21,952 nt of DNA from an uncultured Prevotella sp. Its GTDB lineage: Bacteria > Bacteroidota > Bacteroidia > Bacteroidales > Bacteroidaceae. Positions 9,101 to 14,791 of this stretch are shown piece by piece. The notes beneath the pieces were generated by a model. The model was not told the DNA's origin. It did not search any database and saw nothing but the letters and a program-made list of their open reading frames with translations. Each line of letters starts with the position of its first letter. Within the stretch, counting starts at the first letter, position 1. The stretch is from positions 1 through 21,952 of the forward strand of contig CAJPPF010000021.1 of assembly GCA_905372445.1 (NCBI GenBank), read 5' to 3'. The position numbers and the translations under genes were made by a program.

Positions 9101-9284
9101 GGTCACCGCTGAAGTCACCACTGGCATCAGCACAATCGGCGATGGTAGCATCGTTGGTACCACCGAGTACTACTCTATCGATGGTAAGCGCCTTGCAGCA
9201 CCTTCGCAGCACGGCGTCTGCATAGAGCGTGGCGTTAATGCTGACGGCAAGAAGACCGCAAGGAAAATCATTAACAGAAAGTAG
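6156..9284 (+). CDS. Secreted beta-helix plus leucine-rich-repeat protein
   Basis: The start at 6156 gives a clean signal peptide (MKGKLYSLLLAGMLGVMSTSAMAA); the in-frame ATG at 6060 would bury it. The mature protein opens with YVTVSGNGDGSSWTNASG, a common opening of Bacteroidetes beta-helix surface proteins. From about residue 190 to 390 eight GGA[LV]Y or GGG[IV]Y turns, with intervening Phe/Asn motifs, resemble chlamydial Pmp repeats. A linker domain with TIDWGDGN (about 543-550) follows. Then about 16 leucine-rich repeats of 21 residues run from 585 to 945 (pattern L..L.v..N.L..LdLs..t.), one of them extended to 27. The C-terminus (EYYSIDGKRLAAP ... KKTARKIINRK) resembles tails seen on exported Prevotella proteins. 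Role is unknown; adhesion or host-surface binding is the usual guess for this architecture. It stands alone between its own promoter and terminator. Confidence 0.8.
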   Translation: MKGKLYSLLLAGMLGVMSTSAMAAVRYVTVSGNGDGSSWTNASGDIQAMIDASEAGDEVWIAKGTYKPEKLIRNNKPTSKAFILKDGVSLIGGFAGSETETDARERVAGGERWDFVNETILSADDDVADVWEREFKNTYRLGWKEENNQVIGTSSNSTHVLYQANAIVNLTKIDGLTLKGGNANVYQVKACGGALYAIGNVVLRRCKVVENSGYFKAQSITDSNTYGGAVYLKGDEEAAISYCYFARNFSHSSYGNSYGGAVYAENVNISNSTFEDCVSNDAGGAVAAVGGGINNCIFKNCYGGIGGAVYLQNATAEGITVTDCRGLKGGAVYSDTGKLLYSFIYNNYADAPEYGDEMGGQGGGIYALNGTVADNVIYNNTSFVGGGVYVRGAKLYNNTIQNNSLRAESTLANVGFAEGSDASSLVNTIYATDVAASNFVKASDFNGFTTDTDARAKLDNVSYELTENSEFVDSGEKSEEHNTEWDIIGNDRIQGNGIDRGAYESSYSKEIIVEEKPAITITFETGTASAKLGVGGKDGTAFTIDWGDGNKEEYNKADYYTGELKSGTVKIYGKGISVLLAPKQNITAVDLSGAKDLSRIMLGQNKLSKLDVTNNINLTGIYAEQNAIDTLNLSNNTALRVLDVHDNRIQGTIDCSRMIHLSKVDIADNLVEVLNLPHHSTVFDVDCSNNKLSSIDLAGLSGLEELSVSGNSLSELDLTGLTALKELYAYNNNLKELDATPATALKTLNVAGNEELGKTALERIDISKNTALEGLYLYENSLTSLDLSNNRNIRWLNVEGNKLQELNTKNMSNLSLLLASRNRINGIDLSGNPSLSQVKLASNLLETIDVSHQPNLSWLKIDNNQLKEIDVHANKYLYWMECGDNQLTTLKLEKNTYLQWLAAERNNIASLDLSHNTGLQGLTIQDNKLTTESLNTIIAGLQDVSGVEITDNNRAFARILNISNMPGTKNANVAEAISKGWKVTAEVTTGISTIGDGSIVGTTEYYSIDGKRLAAPSQHGVCIERGVNADGKKTARKIINRK

Positions 9285-9311
9285 TCGACACTTCTACATT
9301 CTGGAGAATAA

Positions 9312-9354
9312 CTCAAAAAAGGGGGTATGGCAGTGGCTGTATCCCCTTTTTGAG
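9312..9354 (+). terminator. Rho-independent terminator after the LRR gene
   Basis: CTCAAAAAAGGGGGTAT (9312-9328) pairs with ATCCCCTTTTTGAG (9341-9354) around a short loop, with one or two bulged bases. The A-tract and T-tract inside the stem make it potentially active in both directions. It begins 27 nt after the stop codon. Confidence 0.8.
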
Positions 9355-9357
9355 CCA

Positions 9358-9404
9358 AATCGGTCAAAAGATTACGAATTGATTTCGTCTGATTGTGGAG
9401 AAGA
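9358..9404 (+). repeat. Dispersed MITE-like repeat, copy D (diverged)
   Basis: AATCGGTCAAAAGA (9358-9371) is followed by TTGATTTCGTCTGATTGTGG. It aligns with copy C at 21869 (about 35 of 44 positions after the CGGTC by eye, one gap). The match fades after about 9404, so this is an old or truncated copy directly downstream of a terminator. Confidence 0.55.
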
Positions 9405-9469
9405 CCTGCCTTATTAACTTTCTGAAGACTGCTTTTCATCTACCAGAAATTGGTATGCCGGCAACTGTA

Positions 9470-10079
9470 GGAGCGTGATTTATCACGTTCCAAAATCCAC
9501 AACAACAATCCGATGGACGTTGCAACGTGATTGCTAAAGCGGAACGTGATAAATCACGTTCCTACGGTTGGCTCCATTGCACGCTATACACAAATCCTTA
9601 TTCAGAGAAAAAAATATCTCAAACTCATGTTATGAATAAATTCAACAAAAAGGCTATTCTAAGCATGCATACAGTAGATATTTGCAGGTGGGTTGGCGTT
9701 CGGTGCCAAAAAACGCTTATTTTTGGCATTACATTCAAAATATTGATAATCAGCTTAATAGACTGTTTTGATGCCAATAAAAACAAGAATCAGTTTCAAG
9801 AACCGCCGTTTCTTGAGTCTAAAAGCGCCGCTTCTTGCCGATGAAACCGCTGTTTTTTGCATCAAGAACCATCGCTTTTTGAGATAAAAAGCGCGGAATG
9901 AAGCAGTTTTCTGCTATCGTCGGTTTTCAAAGACGCAGCGTTATGCCATGCTGACTTGGCAAATTATCAATTTTGATTTTCTATTTCGCTAAAAAAGGCA
10001 AAGATGATTTTTCTTGACGATATGTAAAGTTCGTGGGAAAAAATTCTATAATTGTTATGATACGTTCTTATCTAAAACT
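9470..10079 (+). repeat. Large degenerate inverted repeat, left arm
   Basis: About 610 nt match, in inverted orientation, the segment at 18309-18912. Near-identical blocks include AATCCACAACAACAATCC, CTATACACAAATCCTTATTC, TCATGTTATGAATAAATT, TTCTTGAGTCTAAAAGCGCC and TTATGCCATGCTGACTTGGC, with diverged stretches between. Palindromic sites lie at 9470-9491 and 9541-9562, a GCCAAAAA hairpin at 9705-9727 and a run of short GC-cored units at 9796-9896. No conserved reading frame is shared by both arms. Confidence 0.85.
9541..9562. repeat. Perfect 10-bp palindrome GGAACGTGAT with 2-nt centre
   Basis: GGAACGTGAT, AA, then the exact reverse complement ATCACGTTCC. A one-mismatch version occurs at 9470-9491, a half version near 9519-9532, and further versions at 18822-18843, 18893-18912, 18925-18944 and 18958-18971. 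It could be a protein-binding site or the foot of a small hairpin. Confidence 0.8.
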
Positions 10080-10093
10080 CGCGTAGAACGTAA

Positions 10094-10164
10094 AATTACG
10101 CAGAGTCCACGCGTTTGCCATTATGAATATTTATCATAGAATGGCGCGTGAAATCTGCGTAATT
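10094..10164. repeat. Long imperfect hairpin next to the MITE-like repeat
   Basis: AATTACGCAGA (10094-10104) pairs perfectly with TCTGCGTAATT (10154-10164). Inside, CACGCG pairs with CGCGTG and TGCCATT with AATGGCG-type sequence, giving an interrupted stem of about 25 bp with an AT-rich loop. There is no U-tract, so a terminator is not obvious. It abuts the repeat at 10167. Confidence 0.65.
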
Positions 10165-10166
10165 AT

Positions 10167-10367
10167 TTATCCCGAATCGTTCATTAGAGTCCTTGCCTGA
10201 TTTTGTTCGATTGTTGAGCAGATGTGCTGACGTTTCATCGAAGGCGTAGCGGGCTACGGCGAGATGAAATGGCAGCGCAGATGTCGGCAAGCGGACTAAA
10301 GCAGGCAGGAAGCATGACGGTAATTACAAATCTAAGCAAATGCGGTCTAATGACCGATTAGGGGTTA
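10167..10367 (+). mobile_element. MITE-like non-autonomous element, copy B (about 200 bp)
   Basis: The ends form imperfect 22-nt inverted repeats (10167-10188 and 10346-10367, 18 of 22 matching) with core AATCGGTCATTAGA. Inside them CCTTGCCTG (about 10191) can pair with CAGGCAGGAAG (about 10303). A central hairpin has arms TTTCATC (10233-10239) and GATGAAA (10263-10269) around GTAGC/GCTAC. The element encodes no transposase. Copies A (inverted), C and D lie elsewhere in the window. Small size, terminal inverted repeats and intergenic dispersal fit a MITE or a structured REP-like element; no target duplication could be defined. Confidence 0.65.
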
Positions 10368-10386
10368 TCCCAAAACGGTCGATAGA
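10365..10386 (+). repeat. Extra solo terminal repeat abutting copy B
   Basis: TTATCCCAAAACGGTCGATA is the same terminal sequence that opens copy C (CCCAAAACGGTCAATAGA), placed head-on against the right end of copy B. Together 10346-10386 form a 41-nt near-palindrome. It lies 20 nt past the acyltransferase stop codon and could fold as a transcript-end hairpin for that gene. Confidence 0.6.
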
Positions 10387-10405
10387 CCGCGGTGCCGTTG
10401 TATTA

Positions 10406-11584
10406 TCAGCCGATAATCCATTTGCTTCCTGGGAGCTTCGAAATAAGTTTCGTCGCCACTAAGCAGCAGATGAATGTTGATATTGCGATTACAGGAATGG
10501 CGAAGTAGACCGGAATGCGTGGTGCGGCGGCGTTGTCGTTGACTATCCATGCAGCTATAGGCTGTAGGAAGAAAATATGCATCAGGTACATCCCGAACGA
10601 GAGCTTTGCCATGTCGGTAATGACTGCCGGTGCCTTTTTCTGCTTGATGCTTGAGAACATGAGGAATGCTCCGAAGGTGGCAAGCAGCACATTTGGCGTG
10701 CAGAACTCCCATGCCCATTCGAGTTCGGGTGTTGCGATGGGGTTCAGCGGCTCGCCCTTCCAGTAGAACGACCATGCTGTGAACGCTGCTCCGACAAGGA
10801 AGAACAATGCACCAAGGCTGCGACGCTTCTTTGCACCCCACGTCAAGTGGAAGCGGATGTAATGCGCCATGACGAGATAACCTATATATCCTGAGCAATA
10901 CCATAGCATGGTGTATTTGTTCCAGAAGCATTCGCCCCACAGCTCGTTGACGCCGAAAGCGTGAAGCCACGGTACGAATGTGCTGACCACGAACAGTGCG
11001 ATGAATATCTTCTCGTCGTGAGCCGATGCCTTAGAGAGCCACGGCGACACTACAGGTATAATAAGGTAGAGCGAGATAAGTGGGTACATGAACCACAGAT
11101 GCCCGGCATTACCGGGAAAATTGAATGGTATGGTAGCCAACAGGTCCATAGCCTCGCTCATCGATTGTGCTCCCCAAAGGGTTGGCAGCAGCGAGTAGAG
11201 CACCATGAAGATAAGCATCGGTGGGATGATGCGCATGAAACGGTGTTTGTAGAACTGTCCCATGCTCATGTTATCCTTCATCGGCACGAGCAGGAAAGCA
11301 GAGACTACGATGAACAGCGGCACGCATATACGTGCCACGCCGCCGTCGAAGAACGCCACCCAAAAGCGGTTCATCTCGTTAAGCAGCACCGCCTTGTCGC
11401 CTGCCATTCCGCCGGTGTTGGTCTGGAATCCTGCCAGTTTCTCTGCACCGCCGGGAATGCTGTCGATGGCTTTCTGTGTCACCACACCGTAGAAAGTCTC
11501 GCTTGCATGCACAAGCATCACAAGAAAGCACGCCACCACGCGTATGTAGTCGATGAAAATTATCCGGTCTTTGTCGTTTTGCAT
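10406..11584 (-). CDS. Membrane acyltransferase 3 family protein (OafA/YrhL-like)
   Basis: The 392-residue polytopic inner-membrane protein begins RIIFIDYIRVVACFLVMLVHAS, the standard N-terminal motif of acyltransferase family 3, with the conserved His at residue 26. About ten hydrophobic segments follow, including MLIFMVLYSLLP, LWFMYPLISLYLIIPVV, IFIALFVVSTFVPW and a C-terminal IPVYFAIPVIAISTFICCLV. Family members transfer acetyl or other acyl groups to sugars of O-antigen, exopolysaccharide or peptidoglycan; the substrate here is unknown. The start is 20 nt downstream of the bcp stop, so it is the last gene of the minus-strand unit. A repeat-derived palindrome lies just after its stop. Confidence 0.88.
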   Translation of the reverse strand: MQNDKDRIIFIDYIRVVACFLVMLVHASETFYGVVTQKAIDSIPGGAEKLAGFQTNTGGMAGDKAVLLNEMNRFWVAFFDGGVARICVPLFIVVSAFLLVPMKDNMSMGQFYKHRFMRIIPPMLIFMVLYSLLPTLWGAQSMSEAMDLLATIPFNFPGNAGHLWFMYPLISLYLIIPVVSPWLSKASAHDEKIFIALFVVSTFVPWLHAFGVNELWGECFWNKYTMLWYCSGYIGYLVMAHYIRFHLTWGAKKRRSLGALFFLVGAAFTAWSFYWKGEPLNPIATPELEWAWEFCTPNVLLATFGAFLMFSSIKQKKAPAVITDMAKLSFGMYLMHIFFLQPIAAWIVNDNAAAPRIPVYFAIPVIAISTFICCLVATKLISKLPGSKWIIG

Positions 11585-11604
11585 TGCTGTATCGACTTTA
11601 TTCT

Positions 11605-12072
11605 TTATTTATTCTTTGCGATATAATCAAGAACCTGCTCGGCGTGAATCTTTGTCTTTATCTCCTTCGGAGTGAAGATTTTCTCTATGACGCCCTCCTC
11701 GTTGACGAGGTATGTGGTGCGTATGATGCCTATTGTTGTCTTGCCATACGATGTCTTTTCGCCCCATGCTCCCAAGGCTTGAAGCAGTGTGGTGTCGGTG
11801 TCGGCAATGAGTGGGAAGTCGAGTGAGTACTTGTCGGCAAACTTCTGCTGTAGCTCCTGGCGGTCGCGGCTGACGCCTACGATAGCGTATCCCTCGGCTG
11901 CAAGGGCGTCCTTATGTGCCTGCATTGAGCAAGACTCGGCGGTACAACCCGGAGTGTTTGCCTTTGGATAGCTGTAAAGCACTAATTTCTTGCCGCGATA
12001 GTCGCTGGCTTTAATCTCTCGTCCGTTCTGGTCTATGCCGAGAATCTCAGGAATCTTATCTCCTATCTTCAT
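11605..12072 (-). CDS. bcp: Bcp/PrxQ-type thiol peroxidase
   Basis: This thioredoxin-dependent peroxiredoxin reduces hydrogen peroxide and organic hydroperoxides in the cytoplasm. The 155 residues from Met at 12072 (MKIGDKIPEILGIDQNGREI) match the family's usual length; the longer frame from 12132 adds 20 residues of no recognised domain. The motif NTPGCTAESCS has the peroxidatic Cys43 and a second Cys48 five residues later, the arrangement of atypical two-cysteine Bcp/PrxQ enzymes. KLVLYSYPKA and the C-terminal EQVLDYIAKNK also fit. It lies in a minus-strand group with ogt upstream and the acyltransferase downstream. Rubrerythrin and MsrA lie beyond the divergent promoter, so peroxide defence genes cluster here. 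Confidence 0.9.
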   Translation of the reverse strand: MKIGDKIPEILGIDQNGREIKASDYRGKKLVLYSYPKANTPGCTAESCSMQAHKDALAAEGYAIVGVSRDRQELQQKFADKYSLDFPLIADTDTTLLQALGAWGEKTSYGKTTIGIIRTTYLVNEEGVIEKIFTPKEIKTKIHAEQVLDYIAKNK

Positions 12073-12150
12073 AATTTGAAAACCCTCTATATCCTCTTTC
12101 ATGTAGGACTTCAGTATGCCGAGGGTGCGCATTTTAGTTAATATTATTAT

Positions 12151-12273
12151 TTATTGCCCGACACTGATAGTCTCAGTGCACGGTCTTAAAATGATGTTCG
12201 TTGTTCTTCTGACGGTTATAAATATGGCGTTTCTCCGGTATGCCACTCCTTTGATGTATCCGTTTTCTGTCAT
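12151..12273 (-). CDS. Possible 40-residue ORF overlapping the ogt stop
   Basis: An ATG at 12273-12271 overlaps the ogt TGA in the form ATGA and opens a 40-codon frame (MTENGYIKGVAYRRNAIFIT...) ending at TAA 12153-12151. It is basic (several Arg, one Lys) with no signal peptide or membrane segment. The stop-start overlap suggests translational coupling, and the frame fills most of the gap between ogt and bcp. I recognise no family. It may equally be chance, since such overlaps occur randomly. Confidence 0.35.
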   Translation of the reverse strand: MTENGYIKGVAYRRNAIFITVRRTTNIILRPCTETISVGQ

Positions 12274-12764
12274 TTTATTCCTTCAAGTCTGAGCAGGTAA
12301 TCCTTTCTTTCTAAGCCTCCGGCATATCCCGTCATGCTTCCGTCGGCACCTAACACCCTATGGCAGGGGATGATAATTGCTATCGGATTGTGTCCTACGG
12401 CAACGCCCACCGCCTGCGCAGACATCGTCGTGCGCTCCATTCGAGTGGCGGCAACCTTTGCTATCTCACCGTAGCTCATGGTCTTCCCATACGGAATCCG
12501 GAGCATTATGTCGGCTATCATCCTACGGAATGGTGTGCCCATGACCTTCAGCCGTGGCGTGAAGTCGGGTATATTGCCTGCGAAATAGTCATCAAGCCAA
12601 CGTCGTGTGTCGGCAATAATGCCCAACGCATCGCCGTCTTCGTAGCATTCCGTGCCGGCAGGTGCATGCTTCTGATTGTCGAACCATAGTCCGATTATGC
12701 TTTCGCCGTCGCTGCAAAGGCATATTCTGCCCAACGGCGAATGGTAGTAAGCTCGGTAATCCAT
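12270..12764 (-). CDS. ogt: Methylated-DNA--protein-cysteine methyltransferase
   Basis: This DNA-repair protein removes alkyl groups from O6-alkylguanine (and O4-alkylthymine) in a one-time suicide reaction. The 164-residue product has the short N-terminal Ogt domain (YHSPLGRICLCSDGESIIGLWF) and the C-terminal DNA-binding/methyltransferase domain. There, IPYGKTMSYGEIAKV (90-104) supplies the recognition region, NPIAIIIPCHRVLGADGSMTGYAGG holds the acceptor Cys134, and GYAGGLERKDYLLRLEG closes the fold. All catalytic features are present and length is normal. It starts 21 nt after the HAD phosphatase stop, consistent with one transcript. Confidence 0.95.
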   Translation of the reverse strand: MDYRAYYHSPLGRICLCSDGESIIGLWFDNQKHAPAGTECYEDGDALGIIADTRRWLDDYFAGNIPDFTPRLKVMGTPFRRMIADIMLRIPYGKTMSYGEIAKVAATRMERTTMSAQAVGVAVGHNPIAIIIPCHRVLGADGSMTGYAGGLERKDYLLRLEGIK

Positions 12765-12785
12765 CTATTCTGTTGTCGGTTATTC

Positions 12786-13397
12786 TTATGCGTACACTTT
12801 CTCTATCATCTCCTCGAGGTTGTTCATATCCACAAGATATGCGTTAAGACCGAGAGCTTTGCCTGCAATGATATTCTCATGCGAGTCGTCAAAATAGACG
12901 GTTTCATCGGGAATTATGCCTGTTTCGTCGAATACCTGCCGGAATATCTGTGGGTTTGGTTTCGCCAGTTGCATCTCGTAAGAGAGGAAAACCTTATCGA
13001 AGCAGTCGTCAGTGGTGTAGCCGTTCTTCTCGAATTGCCTTAGTGTATGGTCCCATGCCTTCTCGTAGATATTGCTCAGGAGGTACACACGGTATTTCTT
13101 TCTTAGCTCCGTAAGCATCAGCAGGCGCTCTTTCGGAATGTCGTCGAGCACTGCATCCATCGCCCAAAGGATGTCTTCGTCGGTTGCATCCTTATTGCAG
13201 AATGGACGGATAGCACACAGGAACTCCTCCTCGCCGACGAGTCCGTTAATATAAGGTATCAGTGCATCGGCTATCGCCCGGTTCTTTACGCACCCCGCAA
13301 AGTCGGGCAGTCCCACGTTAAGCAGCGCTTCCGTGTCGCGCTCGAGGTTAAGGTTGAGTATCACCCCTGCCAAATCAAATATAATATTCTTAATCAT
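12786..13397 (-). CDS. HAD-superfamily phosphatase (YihX-like subclass IA)
   Basis: This is a 203-residue cytoplasmic HAD hydrolase, probably acting on sugar phosphates or similar small molecules. Motif I is IIFDLAGVILNL: the nucleophile Asp8 is present, but the usual second Asp of DxD is Ala10. YihX-like proteins likewise lack that acid/base Asp (E. coli YihX reads DLGNV), so this is a family trait rather than damage, though Ala rather than Gly is less usual. Motif II is LLSNI (Ser108), motif III Lys146 in AKPNPQIF, motif IV VYFDDSHEN (Asp170/171). A cap domain lies between about 15 and 90. It sits 96 nt after the carbonic anhydrase; TAAGTTTG read on the minus strand at 13458-13451 might be an internal promoter. 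Confidence 0.88.
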   Translation of the reverse strand: MIKNIIFDLAGVILNLNLERDTEALLNVGLPDFAGCVKNRAIADALIPYINGLVGEEEFLCAIRPFCNKDATDEDILWAMDAVLDDIPKERLLMLTELRKKYRVYLLSNIYEKAWDHTLRQFEKNGYTTDDCFDKVFLSYEMQLAKPNPQIFRQVFDETGIIPDETVYFDDSHENIIAGKALGLNAYLVDMNNLEEMIEKVYA

Positions 13398-13493
13398 TGT
13401 CTTTTATCTGTTGTTCTTTTCAAAGAGATGTATGCGTTTTTTACAGACACCAAACTTATTGGTAAGAGCCATGTTCCGGTTGTGCGGCATTCT

Positions 13494-14015
13494 CTATCCT
13501 TCGTCCGCAAGGAGGTAAACCTCCGTCCAGTGTTCGTAATGTTGCACTCCCGGCGTTATCAGCCGGTCGGCGGCTTCGGGCGAAATCTTCTTTATGAATC
13601 GTGCCGGAACGCCGCCCCACAGTTCGCCTTCGCCTATCATAGTATTTCTAAGCACCAGCGCTCCTGCCGCAACGATGCTGCCCTTGCCGATGTGAGCATT
13701 GTCGAGCAGGGTGGAACCCATGCCTATGAGGCAATAGTCGTCTATTCGGCAGCCGTGAATGGTGGCGTTATGACCTATTGTAACGTTGTCTCCTATCACT
13801 ATCGATGCCGTTCCGTCGGAGCAGTGGAGGACGCAGCCGTCCTGTATGCTCACCTTGCTGCCGATGCGTATCTTGTTCACATCGCCACGAATGACGGCGC
13901 TGTACCACACCGAACTCTTCTCGCCGATTGTGACATCGCCTATCACTGCTGCTGTCTCGGCAATGAATGAACCTTTTCCTATCTTTGGTTCGAAATCGAG
14001 AATCTTCTTTATCAT
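13494..14015 (-). CDS. Gamma-class carbonic anhydrase-like hexapeptide protein
   Basis: The left-handed beta-helix protein of 173 residues belongs to the Cam/YrdA/PaaY group, trimeric metalloenzymes or acetyltransferase-like proteins. Hexapeptide turns (VIGDVTIGEKSSV, IRIGSKVSIQDG, IVIGDNVTIGHNATIHGC) run from about 24 to 135. The three metal-ligand histidines of gamma-carbonic anhydrases are recognisable as His64, His82 and His87, with Arg43 and Gln58 at the corresponding active-site places. I chose the Met at 14015 (MIKKILDFEPKIGKG), where homologues typically begin; the frame is open to an ATG at 14063. A promoter at 14080-14110 lies upstream, making this the probable first gene of the minus-strand unit. 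Whether it has real carbonic anhydrase activity is not decidable here. Confidence 0.88.
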   Translation of the reverse strand: MIKKILDFEPKIGKGSFIAETAAVIGDVTIGEKSSVWYSAVIRGDVNKIRIGSKVSIQDGCVLHCSDGTASIVIGDNVTIGHNATIHGCRIDDYCLIGMGSTLLDNAHIGKGSIVAAGALVLRNTMIGEGELWGGVPARFIKKISPEAADRLITPGVQHYEHWTEVYLLADEG

Positions 14016-14079
14016 ACGTTTCTTTTTACCCGTCTGCTGTGCTTGACATATTGTGTAAGCCATGCTATTATTCAGTAGG

Positions 14080-14110
14080 CAAAGTTAGTAAATAATCGAG
14101 AAAGTAACAA
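14080..14110 (-). promoter_or_regulatory. Bacteroidetes promoter for the carbonic anhydrase-led unit
   Basis: Read on the minus strand: TTG (14110-14108), 20 nt, then TAACTTTG (14087-14080), a full match to the TTG/TAnnTTTG pattern at the usual spacing. It drives the unit leftward and is divergent from the rubrerythrin promoter 64 nt away. Confidence 0.65.
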
Positions 14111-14150
14111 ACTTTTCCCTCTGCAATATAGGAAAGATATTTTTTTTCAT

Positions 14151-14158
14151 TATCTTTG
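14151..14158 (+). promoter_or_regulatory. Bacteroidetes -7 element for rubrerythrin
   Basis: TATCTTTG followed by CA is a strong match to the -7 consensus, in an AT-rich region 34 nt before the rubrerythrin ATG. A -33 TTG is not evident at the expected place. Confidence 0.6.
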
Positions 14159-14192
14159 CAATGTTATTATCATTGTAAAAAACAAGCACATT

Positions 14193-14732
14193 ATGAAAAC
14201 AAAGTATTCCGGAACCCAGACAGAGAAGAATCTGGAGGCAGCATTTGCCGGCGAGAGCCAGGCACGCAACAAGTATACCTACTTTGCTTCAAAGGCAAAG
14301 AAGGAAGGTTTCGAACAGATAGCAGCACTGTTCCTGAAGACTGCAGAGAATGAGAAAGAGCATGCTAAGCTCTGGTTCAAGGAACTCAAAGGCATTGGCG
14401 ATACGGCTCACAACCTTGCTGACGCTGCTGCCGGCGAGAACTATGAATGGACAGATATGTACGAAGGTTTTGCCAAGACAGCTGATGAGGAAGGTTTCCA
14501 TGAGCTCGCAAAGAAGTTCCGCCTTGTAGCGGCTATCGAAAAGACACATGAGGAGCGTTATCGTCGTCTGCTCCACAATGTCGAGGCACAGGAAGTATTT
14601 GCGAAGAGCGAGGTGAAGATCTGGGAGTGTCGCAACTGCGGACATATCGTAGTAGGCGAGAAAGCTCCTGACATCTGCCCTACATGCTCACATCCAAAGG
14701 CATACTTCGAGATAAGAGAAGAAAACTATTAA
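14193..14732 (+). CDS. rbr: Rubrerythrin
   Basis: This non-haem diiron peroxidase protects anaerobes by reducing hydrogen peroxide to water in the cytoplasm. The 179 residues contain a ferritin-like four-helix domain with the ligand motifs GESQARNKY (Glu21), ENEKEHAK (Glu54xxHis57) and [11 protein letters not shown] (Glu116xxHis119). A C-terminal rubredoxin-like domain has CRNCG (Cys146, Cys149) and [12 protein letters not shown] (Cys162, Cys165) for an electron-transferring iron site. Length and all ligands are normal. A promoter box lies at 14151. The MsrA fusion follows after 59 nt with only a weak terminator-like hairpin between, so the two may be partly co-transcribed. Confidence 0.97.
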   Translation: MKTKYSGTQTEKNLEAAFAGESQARNKYTYFASKAKKEGFEQIAALFLKTAENEKEHAKLWFKELKGIGDTAHNLADAAAGENYEWTDMYEGFAKTADEEGFHELAKKFRLVAAIEKTHEERYRRLLHNVEAQEVFAKSEVKIWECRNCGHIVVGEKAPDICPTCSHPKAYFEIREENY

Positions 14733-14752
14733 TTGATATGATCTTAAGATTT

Positions 14753-14787
14753 CAGTCATTTCCTCTACTGATAGGACTGTTTTTTTT
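14753..14787 (+). terminator. Weak terminator-like hairpin between rbr and the HD-MsrA gene
   Basis: CAGTC (14753-14757) pairs with GACTG (14775-14779), followed by eight T residues. The stem is only 5 bp with a long loop, so it would be leaky; it could reduce rather than stop read-through into the next gene. Confidence 0.35.
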
Positions 14788-14791
14788 CAAT

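Larger units (their letters stand above)
9285..10405. other. Gene-free repeat block between LRR gene and acyltransferase
   Basis: No credible gene was found in these 1.1 kb. In order the block holds a terminator (9312-9354), a diverged copy of the MITE-like repeat (9358-9404), the left arm of a large inverted repeat (9470-10079), a long imperfect hairpin (10094-10164), the best copy of the MITE-like repeat (10167-10367) and an abutting extra terminal repeat (10365-10386). The short open frames here (for example 9527-9844 and 10096-10290 minus) consist wholly of repeat sequence. Confidence 0.8.

Noticed and set aside
9527..9844. Open frame of 105 codons in the left repeat arm
   Set aside because: The inverted copy of the arm does not preserve this frame, and the translation follows the palindromes and short repeats; treated as non-coding.
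10096..10290. Open frame of 64 codons on the minus strand within copy B and the hairpin
   Set aside because: It is made wholly of dispersed repeat and hairpin sequence, without a start context; a repeat-borne chance frame.
10365..10970. Open frame of 201 codons on the minus strand
   Set aside because: It runs in another frame through the acyltransferase gene and ends in repeat sequence; no family resemblance.
10961..11626. Open frame of 221 codons on the plus strand
   Set aside because: It is antisense to the acyltransferase; the product is rich in His, Cys and Arg with no recognisable fold, typical of an antisense shadow.
12786..13397. HAD phosphatase inactivated by loss of the second motif I Asp
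   Set aside because: YihX-like relatives also lack that residue, and the other motifs (Asp8, Ser108, Lys146, Asp170) are intact.
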